A stretch of DNA of 64,000 nucleotides from assembly GCF_030814135.1 (NCBI RefSeq), contig NZ_JAUSUQ010000001.1, positions 372,001 to 436,000 of the forward strand, given 5' to 3'. Below are positions 1 through 9,296 of this stretch, piece after piece. The notes below the pieces were generated by a model. The model had not been told where the DNA came from. It worked only from the letters and a program-made list of their open reading frames with translations, and did no database searches. The stretch comes from Caldalkalibacillus uzonensis (GTDB taxonomy: Bacteria; Bacillota; Bacilli; Caldalkalibacillales; Caldalkalibacillaceae). Numbering within the stretch: position 1 is the stretch's first letter; each line of letters begins with the position of its first letter. A program made the translations under genes and the position numbers.

Positions 1-158
1 TGCAAATAGGTGGGGCAGGCTTCCAAGCACATCCCGCAGTGCACACAAACTGAAAACTTATCTTCGTCCGGTGGATCCTCCCACAAGTAATTGCTTGGCG
101 ATTGACACGTAGGTGCTGCTCGACCGCTTATCTTTAGATGCTGTCCGGGAACACTCAT
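1..158 (-). CDS. glcF: Glycolate oxidase iron-sulfur subunit GlcF (N-terminal part, cut by window edge)
   Basis: Only the first 52 codons are present; the gene continues past the left edge. The visible protein carries a ferredoxin-type motif with Cys38, Cys41, Cys44 and Cys48 (CVHCGMC followed by EACPT), the first [4Fe-4S] ligand set of the GlcF/LutA-like family. GlcF passes electrons from the flavin subunits of glycolate oxidase to the membrane quinone pool. The ATG directly follows the TAA of glcE with no gap, which implies translational coupling. Since only the N-terminus is seen, another CCG-type oxidoreductase subunit is possible, but the glcE neighbour makes GlcF most likely. Confidence 0.8.
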   Translation of the reverse strand, partial: MSVPGQHLKISGRAAPTCQSPSNYLWEDPPDEDKFSVCVHCGMCLEACPTYL

Positions 159-1466
159 TTATAACCCCCCTACAAATCGTTTGTGGTTTAAGGTGAGCTG
201 AGGATCGATTGTTTTGCGGATGCCTTCCAAGATGGAAAAATAAGCTGGCTTGTTCCCCCAGACACTCACTTTTTGCCTGAACGAGAGCGGTGCATGCCGT
301 ATGACGACGTAGCCGTTTTTTTGCTCTACAAAAGAACGAATCTTATTGACAACTGTCTCAGTTTGCGGACTATTCTCCCTGATATAAACCGTTGACAAGC
401 CATGGCCCACTCCACCATGGGCTTCCAGAGCCACCCCGTGCTGGCCAGCCAAGCGCTGACACGCTTCAACAATGGGCAACACATCCAGGTTTTTGCTCCC
501 GATTTTTAATGCAACTTCGCGCTGAGCTTGCTCATATTGTTCGCTGGGATTGGGGGGAAGTATGGCAAAACGGTGCCACCATTCTCTTGCCTTGTCCTGC
601 TTTAAGATATTCACATAGGTTCCCTGTGGAACGTTGTTTTTGATCCATTGCACCTGGTAATCGACTGCCTTTTCCCGGTCTTCAAAGGCGATGGCCAGCC
701 CATACCCCTCCTGTTCTGCCAGTCGTTTGTTCAGCAAGGGATTGAGCAGTTCCAAGGTGACCGGTTCCAGTACCGAATCTAAAAGCTGGATAACAAACTG
801 GCGAATTTCATCTGTTTTGTCCTCCTTAAATGTAAGCAACACGAGCCGTTCATCTTTAGGGAGAGGGCGCAATTTCATGGTGATTTCAGTCAACACGCCC
901 AATGTCCCCATGGAACCGATAAATAACTTATTCATATCATAACCGGCTACATTTTTGACCACTTTACCGCCGCTTCTGATAATTCGGCCGTCGGGATAAA
1001 CAGTGCAGAGCCCAATGACATGGTCCCGCGCAGAACCGTATTTCAAACGCTTTGGCCCACTGTCATTGGCCGCAACAACGCCGCCAATCGTAGCCGTTTG
1101 GGGCCAATACGGGTCAAGAGGCAGCATCTGTCCACGCTCCGCCAAAGCTGCTCTGATTTCGGCAATCGTTGTTCCAGGCTTGACGGTGATGGTCAAATCC
1201 CCCGGAGAATGCTCCACAATCCCTCTTAAGCGTGATAAACTAAGCAACAAATCTGCTTTGGCAGAAGTTCCGCCAAATCCCCGCTTAGTGCCTCCTCCCA
1301 TGGGGATGACTTTTAACCCTTTACGGCTGGCAAAGCTTAAAATGCGGGCCACCTCATCTTCACTTTGCGGATAAACCGTATAGGGTGCCCAGTTGCCAAA
1401 TGGATCAATATCATGCGCATTCTCCTCAATGTGCTCTGTATGCTGTTGCAATTCAGTTATTAGCAT
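159..1466 (-). CDS. glcE: Glycolate oxidase FAD-binding subunit GlcE-like
   Basis: A 435-residue FAD-binding oxidoreductase of the PCMH/vanillyl-alcohol-oxidase type. The N-terminal half has the FAD-binding pattern: a GGGTKRGFG loop near residue 58, ATIGGVVAANDSGPKRLKYG around 125-144 and GGKVVKNVAGYDMNKL around 167-182. These are close to GlcE rather than to the longer GlcD. The C-terminal half is the weaker substrate-domain region. With GlcD and GlcF it would oxidise glycolate to glyoxylate, the substrate of the malate synthase encoded upstream in the same direction. The ATG at 1466 follows an AGGGGAAAGG stretch. No glcD is visible between the regulator and glcE, so it may lie beyond the left edge or elsewhere. 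Other 2-hydroxyacid oxidase subunits remain possible. Confidence 0.8.
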   Translation of the reverse strand: MLITELQQHTEHIEENAHDIDPFGNWAPYTVYPQSEDEVARILSFASRKGLKVIPMGGGTKRGFGGTSAKADLLLSLSRLRGIVEHSPGDLTITVKPGTTIAEIRAALAERGQMLPLDPYWPQTATIGGVVAANDSGPKRLKYGSARDHVIGLCTVYPDGRIIRSGGKVVKNVAGYDMNKLFIGSMGTLGVLTEITMKLRPLPKDERLVLLTFKEDKTDEIRQFVIQLLDSVLEPVTLELLNPLLNKRLAEQEGYGLAIAFEDREKAVDYQVQWIKNNVPQGTYVNILKQDKAREWWHRFAILPPNPSEQYEQAQREVALKIGSKNLDVLPIVEACQRLAGQHGVALEAHGGVGHGLSTVYIRENSPQTETVVNKIRSFVEQKNGYVVIRHAPLSFRQKVSVWGNKPAYFSILEGIRKTIDPQLTLNHKRFVGGL

Positions 1467-1502
1467 ACCTTTCCCCTGCCTTTATCTCTCTTTTGTAACG
1501 CT

Positions 1503-2189
1503 TTATTTCTTGTTCAGCAGTGCTTCTACGTAACATAAATGTTCAAACATGGCCTCCCTGGCCTGTTCTGCTTTTTGCTCTTTAATCGCCAAATAGATGG
1601 CCACATGCTGCTTCCGGATGGATGAGGAAACTGCTTCTGAATGGAGTGCCATATTGTGACAGTTGATAATCGCCTTTTTTAACAAAACCGACACTGTCTC
1701 CATCAAACGGATAATCACCTTATTGCGCGTCGCCTCAGCAATGGCCATATGGAAGGCATAATCTGCCTCCCAATCTTCGAGGGAATCAGAGTTTTCTAAC
1801 ATCTGTAAAGCTTTTTCCATCTGCTGTACATGGGCTGCAGTACGGCTTGTGGACGCCAGCTCAGCACTGCCCACTTCTAAAATTTTGCGCACGTTAAACA
1901 CATCAGTCAGATCCTGTTTATCTAGAAGCAACAGTTGTTCAAACAACTGTGCCGAATCAAACGAACGGATGAACGCCCCTTCCCCTTGCTTCACTTCCAA
2001 AATGCCTTTCCCTTTTAAGGTGGTTATGGCATCCCGCACCGCCGAGCGCCCCACATCAAACATGTCACACAATTGACGGACAGAGGGGAGTTTATCACCC
2101 GGCTGCAAGTGTTGGGAGATAATCCATTGTTCCAACTGTTCTGCTACCTGCTCAGATATCTTTTTGGGGGTAATTTTCTCTACATTCAT
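1503..2189 (-). CDS. GntR-family (FadR subfamily) transcription regulator
   Basis: A 228-residue regulator with an N-terminal winged helix-turn-helix (about residues 8-75, including LQPGDKLPSVRQLCDMFDVGRSA) and a helical FCD ligand domain from about 95 to the end, with the usual His/Asp-rich helices (DWEADYAFHMAIAEAT). The start at 2189 has a strong GGAGGGAG Shine-Dalgarno sequence; the frame stays open 40 codons further upstream without a site. It lies between aceB and glcE in the same direction, so it probably senses a glycolate, lactate or glyoxylate-type acid and controls this cluster, as GlcC or LldR do elsewhere. The ligand is inference. The palindrome at 3964-3990 upstream of aceB is a candidate operator. 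Confidence 0.85.
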   Translation of the reverse strand: MNVEKITPKKISEQVAEQLEQWIISQHLQPGDKLPSVRQLCDMFDVGRSAVRDAITTLKGKGILEVKQGEGAFIRSFDSAQLFEQLLLLDKQDLTDVFNVRKILEVGSAELASTSRTAAHVQQMEKALQMLENSDSLEDWEADYAFHMAIAEATRNKVIIRLMETVSVLLKKAIINCHNMALHSEAVSSSIRKQHVAIYLAIKEQKAEQAREAMFEHLCYVEALLNKK

Positions 2190-2323
2190 CAAGCTCCCTC
2201 CTTTCCCCCTGTCCCACATATGCTGCCAACATCTCCAACTGATATATAACAGCTTGTGTTTGGAAAGAGGGAACGCTTTTATATCTCGTCGTACTAAGCG
2301 TTCCCTCACTGGCAGATCACAGG

Positions 2324-3931
2324 CTAGTCAAGGTATTCATAGCATGGCAGGGTTAAGAAGTCGACCAGTTCTTCGGCAGTGGAAATTTTGGTAAACAGGT
2401 CAACAGCCAAGTCATATTTCCCCGCTTTAAACCGTTCTTCACCCACCATTTCTTTAATTTTTTGCAGTTCCTCATCGACCAGTTGGTTAAATACTTCTAC
2501 GGTTACCTTGCGTCCGTCATCCAGTACCCCTTTGGGATGCTTAATCCACTGCCATACCTGGGTTCTGGCAATCTCAGCTGTTGCCGCATCTTCCATCAGG
2601 TTGAAAATGGGCACTGCCCCGGAACCGTTCAGCCATGCTTCTAAGTATTGAATGCCAACGCTGATATTGTTACGCAAGCCGGCTTCGGTAATCTTTCCTT
2701 CCGGCACGGCTAAAAGATCACTTGCTGTAACCTGTACATCGTCACGTTTTTTGTCAATCTGGTTAGGAGTCGGCATATATTGATCAAACACTTCCATTGC
2801 TACAGGCACAAGTGCGGGGTGAGCCACCCAGGTGCCATCGTGTCCGTCCTTTGCCTCTCGCTCCTTGTCTGCCCGCACTTTGGCAAAAGCTTCTTCGTTC
2901 GCCTGGGGATCATCCTTGACCGGGATTTGGGCTGCCATGCCGCCAACCGCAGGCGCATTGCGCCGGTGGCATGTTTTAATGGTCAACAAGGTGTAAGCCC
3001 GCATAAAGGGAACGGTCATAGTGACCGAATTGCGGTCAGGTAAAATAACATCAGGATGATTGCGCAAAACTTTAATGTAACTGAAAATATAATCCCAGCG
3101 TCCACAATTAAGACCGGCGGAGTGCTCACGCAATTCATACAAAATCTCATCCATTTCAAACGCAGCCAGGATGGTTTCAATGAGCACAGTGGCTTTGATA
3201 GTGCCTTGGGGGATGCCCAGTTCTTCCTGAGCCATGACAAAGATATCATTCCACAATCTGGCCTCCAGGTGGCTCTCCATTTTGGGCAGATAGAAGTAAG
3301 GTCCAGACCCCTGTTCGATCAGCGCCTTGGCATTATGGAAGAAATACAGGGCAAAGTCAAAAATACCGCCAGGCACAGGTTTGCCATCCACCAAGACATG
3401 CTTCTCATCCAAATGCCAGCCGCGGGGCCGGACAATCAGGGTGGCCACCTCATCCTTCAGTTTATATTCTTTGCCTTCTGGCGTGGTGAAATCAATTTGA
3501 CGGCGAATAGCATCGCGCAGATTAATTTGACCTTGAATGGTATTTTCCCAGGTCGGTGAATTGGCGTCTTCAAAGTCCGCCATAAATGTTTTAGCGCCTG
3601 AATTGAGAGCATTGATCACCATTTTGCGCACGCCAGCCGGCCCTGTAATCTCTACACGGCGGTCTTCGAGATCCTTAGGCAACGGGGCAATGGTCCAATC
3701 ACCGTTGCGGATGTGCTCTGTTTCCTTCAAAAAGTCAGGTAAACGGCCGGTATTAAATTCCTTTTGCCTTTCCACCCGCTTGTGCATCAATTCATCCCGT
3801 CTGTCTGCAAACGTTCTGACCAGCTTGGCCATAAAAGAGACTGCTTCCGGTGTCAAAATCTCGGCAAATTCAGATGTAACCGGCGCATTAATTTGCACAC
3901 CGTCAATGTTCCGGTAAGCCTGTGTAGCCAT
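2324..3931 (-). CDS. aceB: Malate synthase A
   Basis: A 535-residue malate synthase that condenses glyoxylate and acetyl-CoA to malate. The family signature [19 protein letters not shown] is at about residues 319-337, and the barrel segment [15 protein letters not shown] is at 116-130. The length matches the A-type enzyme (about 530 residues), not the longer G-type usually found with glycolate genes. The start at 3931 has an AAAGGAAGGG site. It is the first gene of a minus-strand cluster running through a GntR regulator to glcE and glcF, so glyoxylate from glycolate would feed straight into it. No isocitrate lyase gene is present in the window. A consensus-like promoter and a palindrome precede it. 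Confidence 0.95.
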   Translation of the reverse strand: MATQAYRNIDGVQINAPVTSEFAEILTPEAVSFMAKLVRTFADRRDELMHKRVERQKEFNTGRLPDFLKETEHIRNGDWTIAPLPKDLEDRRVEITGPAGVRKMVINALNSGAKTFMADFEDANSPTWENTIQGQINLRDAIRRQIDFTTPEGKEYKLKDEVATLIVRPRGWHLDEKHVLVDGKPVPGGIFDFALYFFHNAKALIEQGSGPYFYLPKMESHLEARLWNDIFVMAQEELGIPQGTIKATVLIETILAAFEMDEILYELREHSAGLNCGRWDYIFSYIKVLRNHPDVILPDRNSVTMTVPFMRAYTLLTIKTCHRRNAPAVGGMAAQIPVKDDPQANEEAFAKVRADKEREAKDGHDGTWVAHPALVPVAMEVFDQYMPTPNQIDKKRDDVQVTASDLLAVPEGKITEAGLRNNISVGIQYLEAWLNGSGAVPIFNLMEDAATAEIARTQVWQWIKHPKGVLDDGRKVTVEVFNQLVDEELQKIKEMVGEERFKAGKYDLAVDLFTKISTAEELVDFLTLPCYEYLD

Positions 3932-3963
3932 ATCGAATCCCTTCCTTTCTCAATTCTTTTGTA

Positions 3964-3990
3964 GTTGTCTGATATGTGATATCTGATAAC
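3964..3990. promoter_or_regulatory. Palindromic operator candidate upstream of aceB
   Basis: A 27-bp imperfect palindrome. The left arm GTTGTCTGATATG and the complement of the right arm, GTTATCAGATATC, agree at 10 of 13 positions around one central base. It starts directly after the -10 box on the transcript side, covering the likely start site, which suits a repressor operator. The GntR protein of the same cluster is the obvious candidate binder; that assignment is inference. Confidence 0.5.
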
Positions 3991-3997
3991 CACTTAC

Positions 3998-4027
3998 ATT
4001 GTAGTAAAGTTACCTATGTTTTGTCAA
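3998..4027 (-). promoter_or_regulatory. SigA-type promoter of aceB cluster
   Basis: On the minus strand a TTGACA -35 box (4022-4027) and a TACAAT -10 box (3998-4003) are separated by 18 bp. Transcription would start near 3991 and give a leader of about 60 nt before aceB. The rest of the 349-bp gap up to 4280 is AT-rich and shows no other gene. Confidence 0.7.
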
Positions 4028-4280
4028 ACATTAATTTTCTGTTATATATAATTTTCAGACATGTATTATCTTGGGAATCACCGGAGCTCAAATTTAGTGG
4101 ATCAAAAGTGCAATAACAAAAAGCACCCAGCTATGTGCAGTTTCGCTGTGAATACAATCCAAAGACGATAAAGGAGTGTAGAAAAAGGAAAACACCTCTT
4201 CCCTGTCGAAGGATCTAGGGACAGGATCATAAAAAATACAGGATTGCTGGTAAAGTTACTGAGTTATAGGAGGCGCAAGT

Positions 4281-5483
4281 ATGGCTGAGATTCGCCGTTT
4301 AACAGAAGCTGATATGGATGAAAGTTTCCGACTGTCCCAGTTTGCTTTTCAATACACCCTGTCAGAGGACGAATTGGCTGAAAGATTAAAGGAGGCAAAT
4401 CCGGCAGAAACGCTATGCTGCTTTATAGACGGGCAACTGGCCTCCAAGTTAACCATTCTCCCTTTGGCCATTTATTTACATGGTGAACGTTTTCCAATGG
4501 GGGGAATAGCGGATGTGGCCACTTGGCCAGAATACCGCCGCCAGGGGCTGGTTCGCCTCCTGATGCAACAGGCCTTAAAACAAATGAAAGATGACGGGCA
4601 GATCGTATCACTGCTGGCCCCCTTCCGCTACAGCTTTTATGATCAATTTGGCTGGGGCAAGATGAGCGAATACAAACATTATGAACTGAAAGTGGAGGAA
4701 ATCCCCCGTTTTCCCCGCCTTGAAGGACGGATACACCGTCTGGACCGGGGAGAAAGCCATCAGCTATACGATATTTATGACCGGTTTGCCCGCCGCTACA
4801 ATGGCATGCTGGCCCGCAAACCGGATTGGTGGGAAAAACGGGTGCTGAAGCGCAAACAGGGCACCATCGCGGTTTATGAAAACGTAAGCGGGACAAAGAC
4901 CGGTTATGTCCTTTATGAGGTAAAAGACCGTCAGATGACGATCCATGAATGGGTGGCGCTGGATGGGGAATCTTTCCGTTCCTTGTGGCACTTTATCGCC
5001 ATGCACGACTCCATGATTGACCGGGTCACATGCGATGTGCCACAGGACGATCCTTTACCCTTCTTGCTGCCAGAGCCCCGTATCAAGCAGGAAGTGGTGC
5101 CTTATTTCATGTGCCGCGTGGTGGATGTGGAAGCTATTTTGGCCAGCTATCCTTTTGAGGAACAGGACGCGGATATCCGCTCCCCGCTGTTTATCCATGT
5201 AGAGGATAGATATGCTCCTTGGAATCAGGGCACGTTTCAAGTGTCATGGATGGATGGAACACGGAAAGTGAGCGTTTTTTATCCAAAAGAAAAAGGACAG
5301 TGTGTTCATCCCCCAAACAGGGGCATACGCTGCTCCATTCAGGTTCTGTCCTCAATGTTATTTGGATATGGCCGGCCTGAAACCTGGTATGCCTGTGGCC
5401 AACTACAGGGAAATGCCCAGGATGTTCAACGCCTGGAACGGATGATTCCACGCCGTATCCCGCACTTGTTGGACTTTTTTTAA
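4281..5483 (+). CDS. Eis-like GNAT acetyltransferase
   Basis: A 400-residue protein of the Eis/enhanced intracellular survival type. The first GNAT domain (about 1-150) has the acetyl-CoA binding segment VATWPEYRRQGLVRLLMQQA near residues 79-98 followed by LAPFRYSFYDQFGWG. A second GNAT-like domain and a C-terminal SCP2-like domain fill the rest, as in the roughly 400-residue Eis family. Members N-acetylate amines such as aminoglycosides or protein lysines; the substrate here is unknown. The ATG at 4281 has a close GGAGG site. It appears to be a single-gene unit between divergent aceB and the convergent DUF4062 module. Confidence 0.85.
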   Translation: MAEIRRLTEADMDESFRLSQFAFQYTLSEDELAERLKEANPAETLCCFIDGQLASKLTILPLAIYLHGERFPMGGIADVATWPEYRRQGLVRLLMQQALKQMKDDGQIVSLLAPFRYSFYDQFGWGKMSEYKHYELKVEEIPRFPRLEGRIHRLDRGESHQLYDIYDRFARRYNGMLARKPDWWEKRVLKRKQGTIAVYENVSGTKTGYVLYEVKDRQMTIHEWVALDGESFRSLWHFIAMHDSMIDRVTCDVPQDDPLPFLLPEPRIKQEVVPYFMCRVVDVEAILASYPFEEQDADIRSPLFIHVEDRYAPWNQGTFQVSWMDGTRKVSVFYPKEKGQCVHPPNRGIRCSIQVLSSMLFGYGRPETWYACGQLQGNAQDVQRLERMIPRRIPHLLDFF

Positions 5484-5500
5484 AAAAGCTAGGAGAATTT

Positions 5501-5529
5501 AAAAAATAGGAGGAGACATCCTCCTATTT
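5501..5529 (-). terminator. Rho-independent terminator of the DUF4062 module
   Basis: The inverted repeat AAATAGGAGGA/TCCTCCTATTT (11 bp, 4-nt loop) is followed on the minus strand by a run of six T. On the plus strand there is no T-run, so it mainly ends the minus-strand pair 6731-5549 and may partly stop the acetyltransferase transcript. Confidence 0.75.
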
Positions 5530-5548
5530 CACATATGACGTTTTTCCT

Positions 5549-5704
5549 TTAACAATTGGCTAACGGGTTTTCAAACCTGATCTTTTTTGAGGCAACTTCA
5601 CGTATCACATCTTGAGTCTTAATAATGGAAGGGCCTGAGTTGTACTGTCGAAAGGCTTTTTGTGTATCCTGAACTTTCTTAGCCGGACTTTTTTTATCCT
5701 TCAT
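5549..5704 (-). CDS. Small basic protein overlapping the DUF4062 gene (51 residues)
   Basis: A 51-codon reading frame whose ATG lies inside the last codons of the DUF4062 gene (11-nt overlap), preceded by AAAGGGTGAG. The product starts MKDKKSPAKKVQDTQ and ends FENPLANC; the N-terminal part is lysine-rich and there is no hydrophobic segment. I do not recognise the family. The overlap, the shared terminator just downstream (5501-5529) and the site at a suitable distance argue that it is translated with the upstream gene and acts with it. The isolated C-terminal Cys is notable. Confidence 0.6.
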   Translation of the reverse strand: MKDKKSPAKKVQDTQKAFRQYNSGPSIIKTQDVIREVASKKIRFENPLANC

Positions 5705-6731
5705 CGTTCTCACCCTTTGCAAAAAAGAGATTAAAAGTATTAAAAAGCACTTTGTTTTTGTTGTAGATCTCCTCGAGAATCAAGTTCTCGTCATAACGTT
5801 TTTGGTACTCTTGTTCCACTAAGAAATGTAGAGTAAGAATGAATTGTTTTGCTATGGGGATGCATAAAATGTTCTCTTTTTCTCCAGCAGCTGTCTCTTT
5901 TTCAAATAACTTTGATTCTTGGCTTTGAAACGTGACAGATACGTAACTGGAGTGATCATTTAGATTGTAGGCTGTCCTCCCGCCCACATCTCCGGTTGAT
6001 CCAACTTTAATCAATTCCTCACCATGATCCGCTGAACGATATAGCGTTGCGCCTGTCGCTTTGCTTAATCTAATTATGGGCTGTGGAATAAAGTCTTGAT
6101 TATTGATATCTCCACTTTCTAACTCCTGGGTAAAAGCTGCAATGATTCGATTGTAATCGGTTTGGTTCTCGATGAGGGAAATGGCAAACCGAAAATAACT
6201 TTGAAATCTTTTCCCTCTATTTATTATATCATGAATTTCCCTTGCAGGTAGTTGTAGTTCCAGATAGCCTTTTAACAAATGAGACAATTGTGCGCGTATG
6301 TAGTTGAATGCTTCTTCAGAATTGCTAAAAGTCTTGACATAATGCCTGAAATTGGAGCTTACTTCTGAAATGAACTTATAAAATTCCTGGTCCAATTTTT
6401 GTGGGGCTTGTTGATATAATACCCACGTTTCATTTAATATAACAATAAATATCGGTTTTTTCTTTGCTTTTGCCTGATGATATTCAGCCTGAGTGATACT
6501 TAATCCTTCTTTAACTTGTGAACCAAAGTATTTGCCAATGAGTAACACATATACATCGGAATTCTCTACTTCTTGAAGGCAGCTTTTTATTATGTCTTCC
6601 CTAGTCCAATCAAATCTAATGGATTCAGACATGACAACAGTATGACCTAAGTAAGTTTCAATTTTGTCCCCCAGGGTATGCCGAACGTAATGCAAATCTT
6701 TGATTGTGGAGCTTAAGAATACCCGCAACAC
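5694..6731 (-). CDS. DUF4062 (TIR-like) protein with GAF-like C-terminal domain
   Basis: A 345-residue protein. Residues 1-105 fit DUF4062: RVFLSSTIKDLHYVRHTL at the start, then WTREDIIKSCLQEVENSDVYVLLIGKYFGS and SITQAEYHQAKAKKKPIFI. This domain resembles TIR/nucleotide-hydrolase folds and usually sits at the N-terminus of STAND-type signalling or defence proteins. From about 170 to the end the predicted alternation, with TGATLYRSADHGEELIKVGS and ENILCIPIAKQFILTLHFL, looks like a GAF-type ligand sensor; this is weaker. There is no NTPase Walker motif, so it is a short two-domain form. It starts at a GTG (6731) with an AGGGG site. The gene is visibly more AT-rich than its neighbours, which suggests acquisition. 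Role unknown; defence or stress signalling is inference. Confidence 0.7.
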   Translation of the reverse strand: MLRVFLSSTIKDLHYVRHTLGDKIETYLGHTVVMSESIRFDWTREDIIKSCLQEVENSDVYVLLIGKYFGSQVKEGLSITQAEYHQAKAKKKPIFIVILNETWVLYQQAPQKLDQEFYKFISEVSSNFRHYVKTFSNSEEAFNYIRAQLSHLLKGYLELQLPAREIHDIINRGKRFQSYFRFAISLIENQTDYNRIIAAFTQELESGDINNQDFIPQPIIRLSKATGATLYRSADHGEELIKVGSTGDVGGRTAYNLNDHSSYVSVTFQSQESKLFEKETAAGEKENILCIPIAKQFILTLHFLVEQEYQKRYDENLILEEIYNKNKVLFNTFNLFFAKGENDEG

Positions 6732-7004
6732 TTGATCGACCCCTAAAATAAACGAAATATTTTTTATTATTTTAACATAATCAGGATAAATTTACATCCC
6801 TTCACATCATATTTCGACTTTCTTATTGTAAGATCCTTCCAAGAACTTTAAGCACTTCTTAGAACACACTGTATCATCGAATCAAATCATGATGATGTGT
6901 TACAATAGCTATAATGGGAAGTTCTTCCTTGCCAATAAACCATCATGGCTCAGAACGACACCGATCGATGTGAGGAAGCGCGACATCAATACGTTTAAAA
7001 GGAT

Positions 7005-9095
7005 GTGTTTCTATTGGTTACAGACCCCAATAACCCAAAATACACGAACCGATTAATACACGAAAAGTCACCCTATCTTCTTCAACATGCCCACAATCCT
7101 GTAAACTGGTACCCTTGGGATGAGGAAGCCTTTGAAAAAGCAAGACGGGAAGACAAACCCGTTTTCCTCAGCATCGGTTATTCCACCTGTCACTGGTGCC
7201 ATGTCATGGAGAAGGAGTCTTTTGAGGATGAAGAGATTGCTGATATTTTGAACAACCATTTTGTCTCCATTAAGGTAGACCGGGAGGAGCGCCCCGACGT
7301 GGATGCGATTTACATGGCGGTCTGCCAAGCTTTGACCGGCCATGGCGGCTGGCCGCTGACCATTGTCATGCATCCCGACCAAAAGCCGTTTTTTGCAGCC
7401 ACTTATCTGCCCAAAGAAGGCAAATGGGGACGGTCCGGTTTGAAGGAAGTTTTACACAAAATTCAACAGCTATGGGTTGAGGACCGGCAGAAACTGAACG
7501 AAGCAGGGCAGAAAATTACCCAAGCCATCCAAGAGATGAAGCACCGCTCCAAAAGCGGAAAGCTGAGCAAAGAGACCCTCCATCGTGCCTATGTCCATTT
7601 TGAACGCAGCTTTGACCCGGACTACGGCGGTTTTGGAGAAGCCCCAAAGTTCCCCCTGCCCCACTATTACCTGTTTTTATTGCGCCATTGGCAGCTGACC
7701 AAAGAGCCTAAAGCGCTGGAGATGACGGAGCAATCCCTGCAGGCCATGCGCCGGGGCGGCATCTATGACCACCTGGGCCACGGGTTTGCCCGCTATTCCG
7801 TGGATGAAAAATGGCTCGTACCCCACTTTGAAAAAATGCTGTACGACAACGCCCTCTTAGCCTATGCCTATACGGAGACCTATCAAGCAACCAGAAATCC
7901 ATATTACAAACAGGTGACGGAAGACATTTTTGATTATGTTGAGCGGGTGATGACCGCACCTGAAGGAGGGTTTTACTCAGCAGAAGATGCTGATTCCGAA
8001 GGGGAAGAAGGCAAATTTTATGTATGGACACCAAAGGAGATTTTTGACGTCCTGCAGGAAGATGAGGCCGAAATATTCTGTGATGTCTACGACGTAACGC
8101 AGCAGGGCAATTTTGAGGGAAAAAATATTTTGCACCTGATTGATGTAGATCTGGAACAAAAAGCCAAACAGTATGGTTTATCCCTGGAGCAGCTTGAGCA
8201 GAAACTGGCCGAAGACCGGCATAAATTGTTTTTACAGCGTGAAAAACGGGTTCACCCCCACAAAGATGACAAGGTCCTGACGTCCTGGAACGCCCTGATG
8301 ATCGCTGCATTAACCAAAGCAGCCGCCGCATTTGGCCAGGCGCACTACCTGCAGATGGCCAAGAAAGCAGCCCGCATGATTGAAGACCGCTTGACGGACA
8401 ACAATGGACGCCTTCTAGCACGATATCGGGACGGCGAAGCACAGTATTTGGCTTATATTGATGACTATGCCTTTTATATTTGGGCGCTGCATGAGCTGTA
8501 TTTTGCCAGCGGTGAGGCCACTTATTTGGAACGGGCCAAAGCTTTGCTGGCCCAATCCCTGGAGCGCTTCTGGGATCAGGACAACGGGGGCTTTTTCTTC
8601 TCGGCCAGCGATGCAGAGACGCTCATTACCAATCCAAAGGAGATTTATGACGGTGCCACACCTTCAGGCAACGGCGTGATGGCCTTTAATCTGGTACGCC
8701 ACTACCTGATTAGCGGTGAAGACATTTACCGGGAAAAGGCTGAACAATTACTCCAGGCTTTTGGGCAGCAAATTAACGATTACCCCTCAGGCCATACATT
8801 TTCTTTGCTGGCCTTGCAACTGCTCACTGAAAAACACGCTGAGCTGGTGATTGTGGAAGGCAAAGACCGGGACACGTATGAGCGCATGGTAGAAAAGGTG
8901 CAGCAAACGTATCTTCCTTTTGCCGTTGTTGTGTATAAAACCCGTGAAGAAGAACAGCACTTGCCTGAGTTGGCACCCGCTCACCAGGATAAACAGGAAG
9001 TGGATGGTGCATCTACCTTCTATTACTGCGTGAACTTTGCCTGCCAGCAGCCGGTCCAGTCCGTGGAACAGATGGAACAGCTCCTTCAATCTTAA
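7005..9095 (+). CDS. yyaL: Thioredoxin-domain protein of the YyaL/DUF255 family
   Basis: A 696-residue protein of the spermatogenesis-associated-20/YyaL family. The N-terminal thioredoxin-like domain (about 10-170) has [20 protein letters not shown], a CHWC redox-type motif at 62-65 and [14 protein letters not shown]. The rest is an alpha/alpha-barrel glycosidase-like region ([52 protein letters not shown]). The biochemical role of the family is not settled. The frame can start at a GTG (7005), but AAAGGA at 6998-7003 fits better with a TTG at 7014, which would remove three residues. It is monocistronic, followed by an inverted repeat and the convergent parC. Confidence 0.85.
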   Translation: MFLLVTDPNNPKYTNRLIHEKSPYLLQHAHNPVNWYPWDEEAFEKARREDKPVFLSIGYSTCHWCHVMEKESFEDEEIADILNNHFVSIKVDREERPDVDAIYMAVCQALTGHGGWPLTIVMHPDQKPFFAATYLPKEGKWGRSGLKEVLHKIQQLWVEDRQKLNEAGQKITQAIQEMKHRSKSGKLSKETLHRAYVHFERSFDPDYGGFGEAPKFPLPHYYLFLLRHWQLTKEPKALEMTEQSLQAMRRGGIYDHLGHGFARYSVDEKWLVPHFEKMLYDNALLAYAYTETYQATRNPYYKQVTEDIFDYVERVMTAPEGGFYSAEDADSEGEEGKFYVWTPKEIFDVLQEDEAEIFCDVYDVTQQGNFEGKNILHLIDVDLEQKAKQYGLSLEQLEQKLAEDRHKLFLQREKRVHPHKDDKVLTSWNALMIAALTKAAAAFGQAHYLQMAKKAARMIEDRLTDNNGRLLARYRDGEAQYLAYIDDYAFYIWALHELYFASGEATYLERAKALLAQSLERFWDQDNGGFFFSASDAETLITNPKEIYDGATPSGNGVMAFNLVRHYLISGEDIYREKAEQLLQAFGQQINDYPSGHTFSLLALQLLTEKHAELVIVEGKDRDTYERMVEKVQQTYLPFAVVVYKTREEEQHLPELAPAHQDKQEVDGASTFYYCVNFACQQPVQSVEQMEQLLQS

Positions 9096-9135
9096 CGGCG
9101 GCTCAACCTTCATCCGGAGGATACCATAAAATAAT

Positions 9136-9196
9136 AAGCCCGAACCTCATCTGCTGACCTTAAATTGAGCCAAAACAAAGATGTGGGTCCGGGCTT
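9136..9196. terminator. Long imperfect hairpin between convergent yyaL and parC
   Basis: An inverted repeat with arms AAGCCCGAACCTCATCT (9136-9152) and AGATGTGGGTCCGGGCTT (9179-9196), with a few mismatches and a loop of about 26 nt. It is flanked by short AT stretches, not strong T-runs. It lies between the ends of two convergent genes, so it is probably a weak two-way terminator. The remaining bases to 9296 show nothing else. Confidence 0.4.
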
Positions 9197-9296
9197 TAAA
9201 TGTGGTTCCTCGACTTGATTTTTCTATATGGCACCTCTCTTTGTCTTTCTGTTTGGTGCTTCAAACTGATCTTTCTACTCCGTCTATCCGATCTGA

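Noticed and set aside
7708-8442. Minus-strand open frame of 244 codons
   Set aside because: Shadow of yyaL; Pro/Arg/His-rich composition typical of antisense frames.
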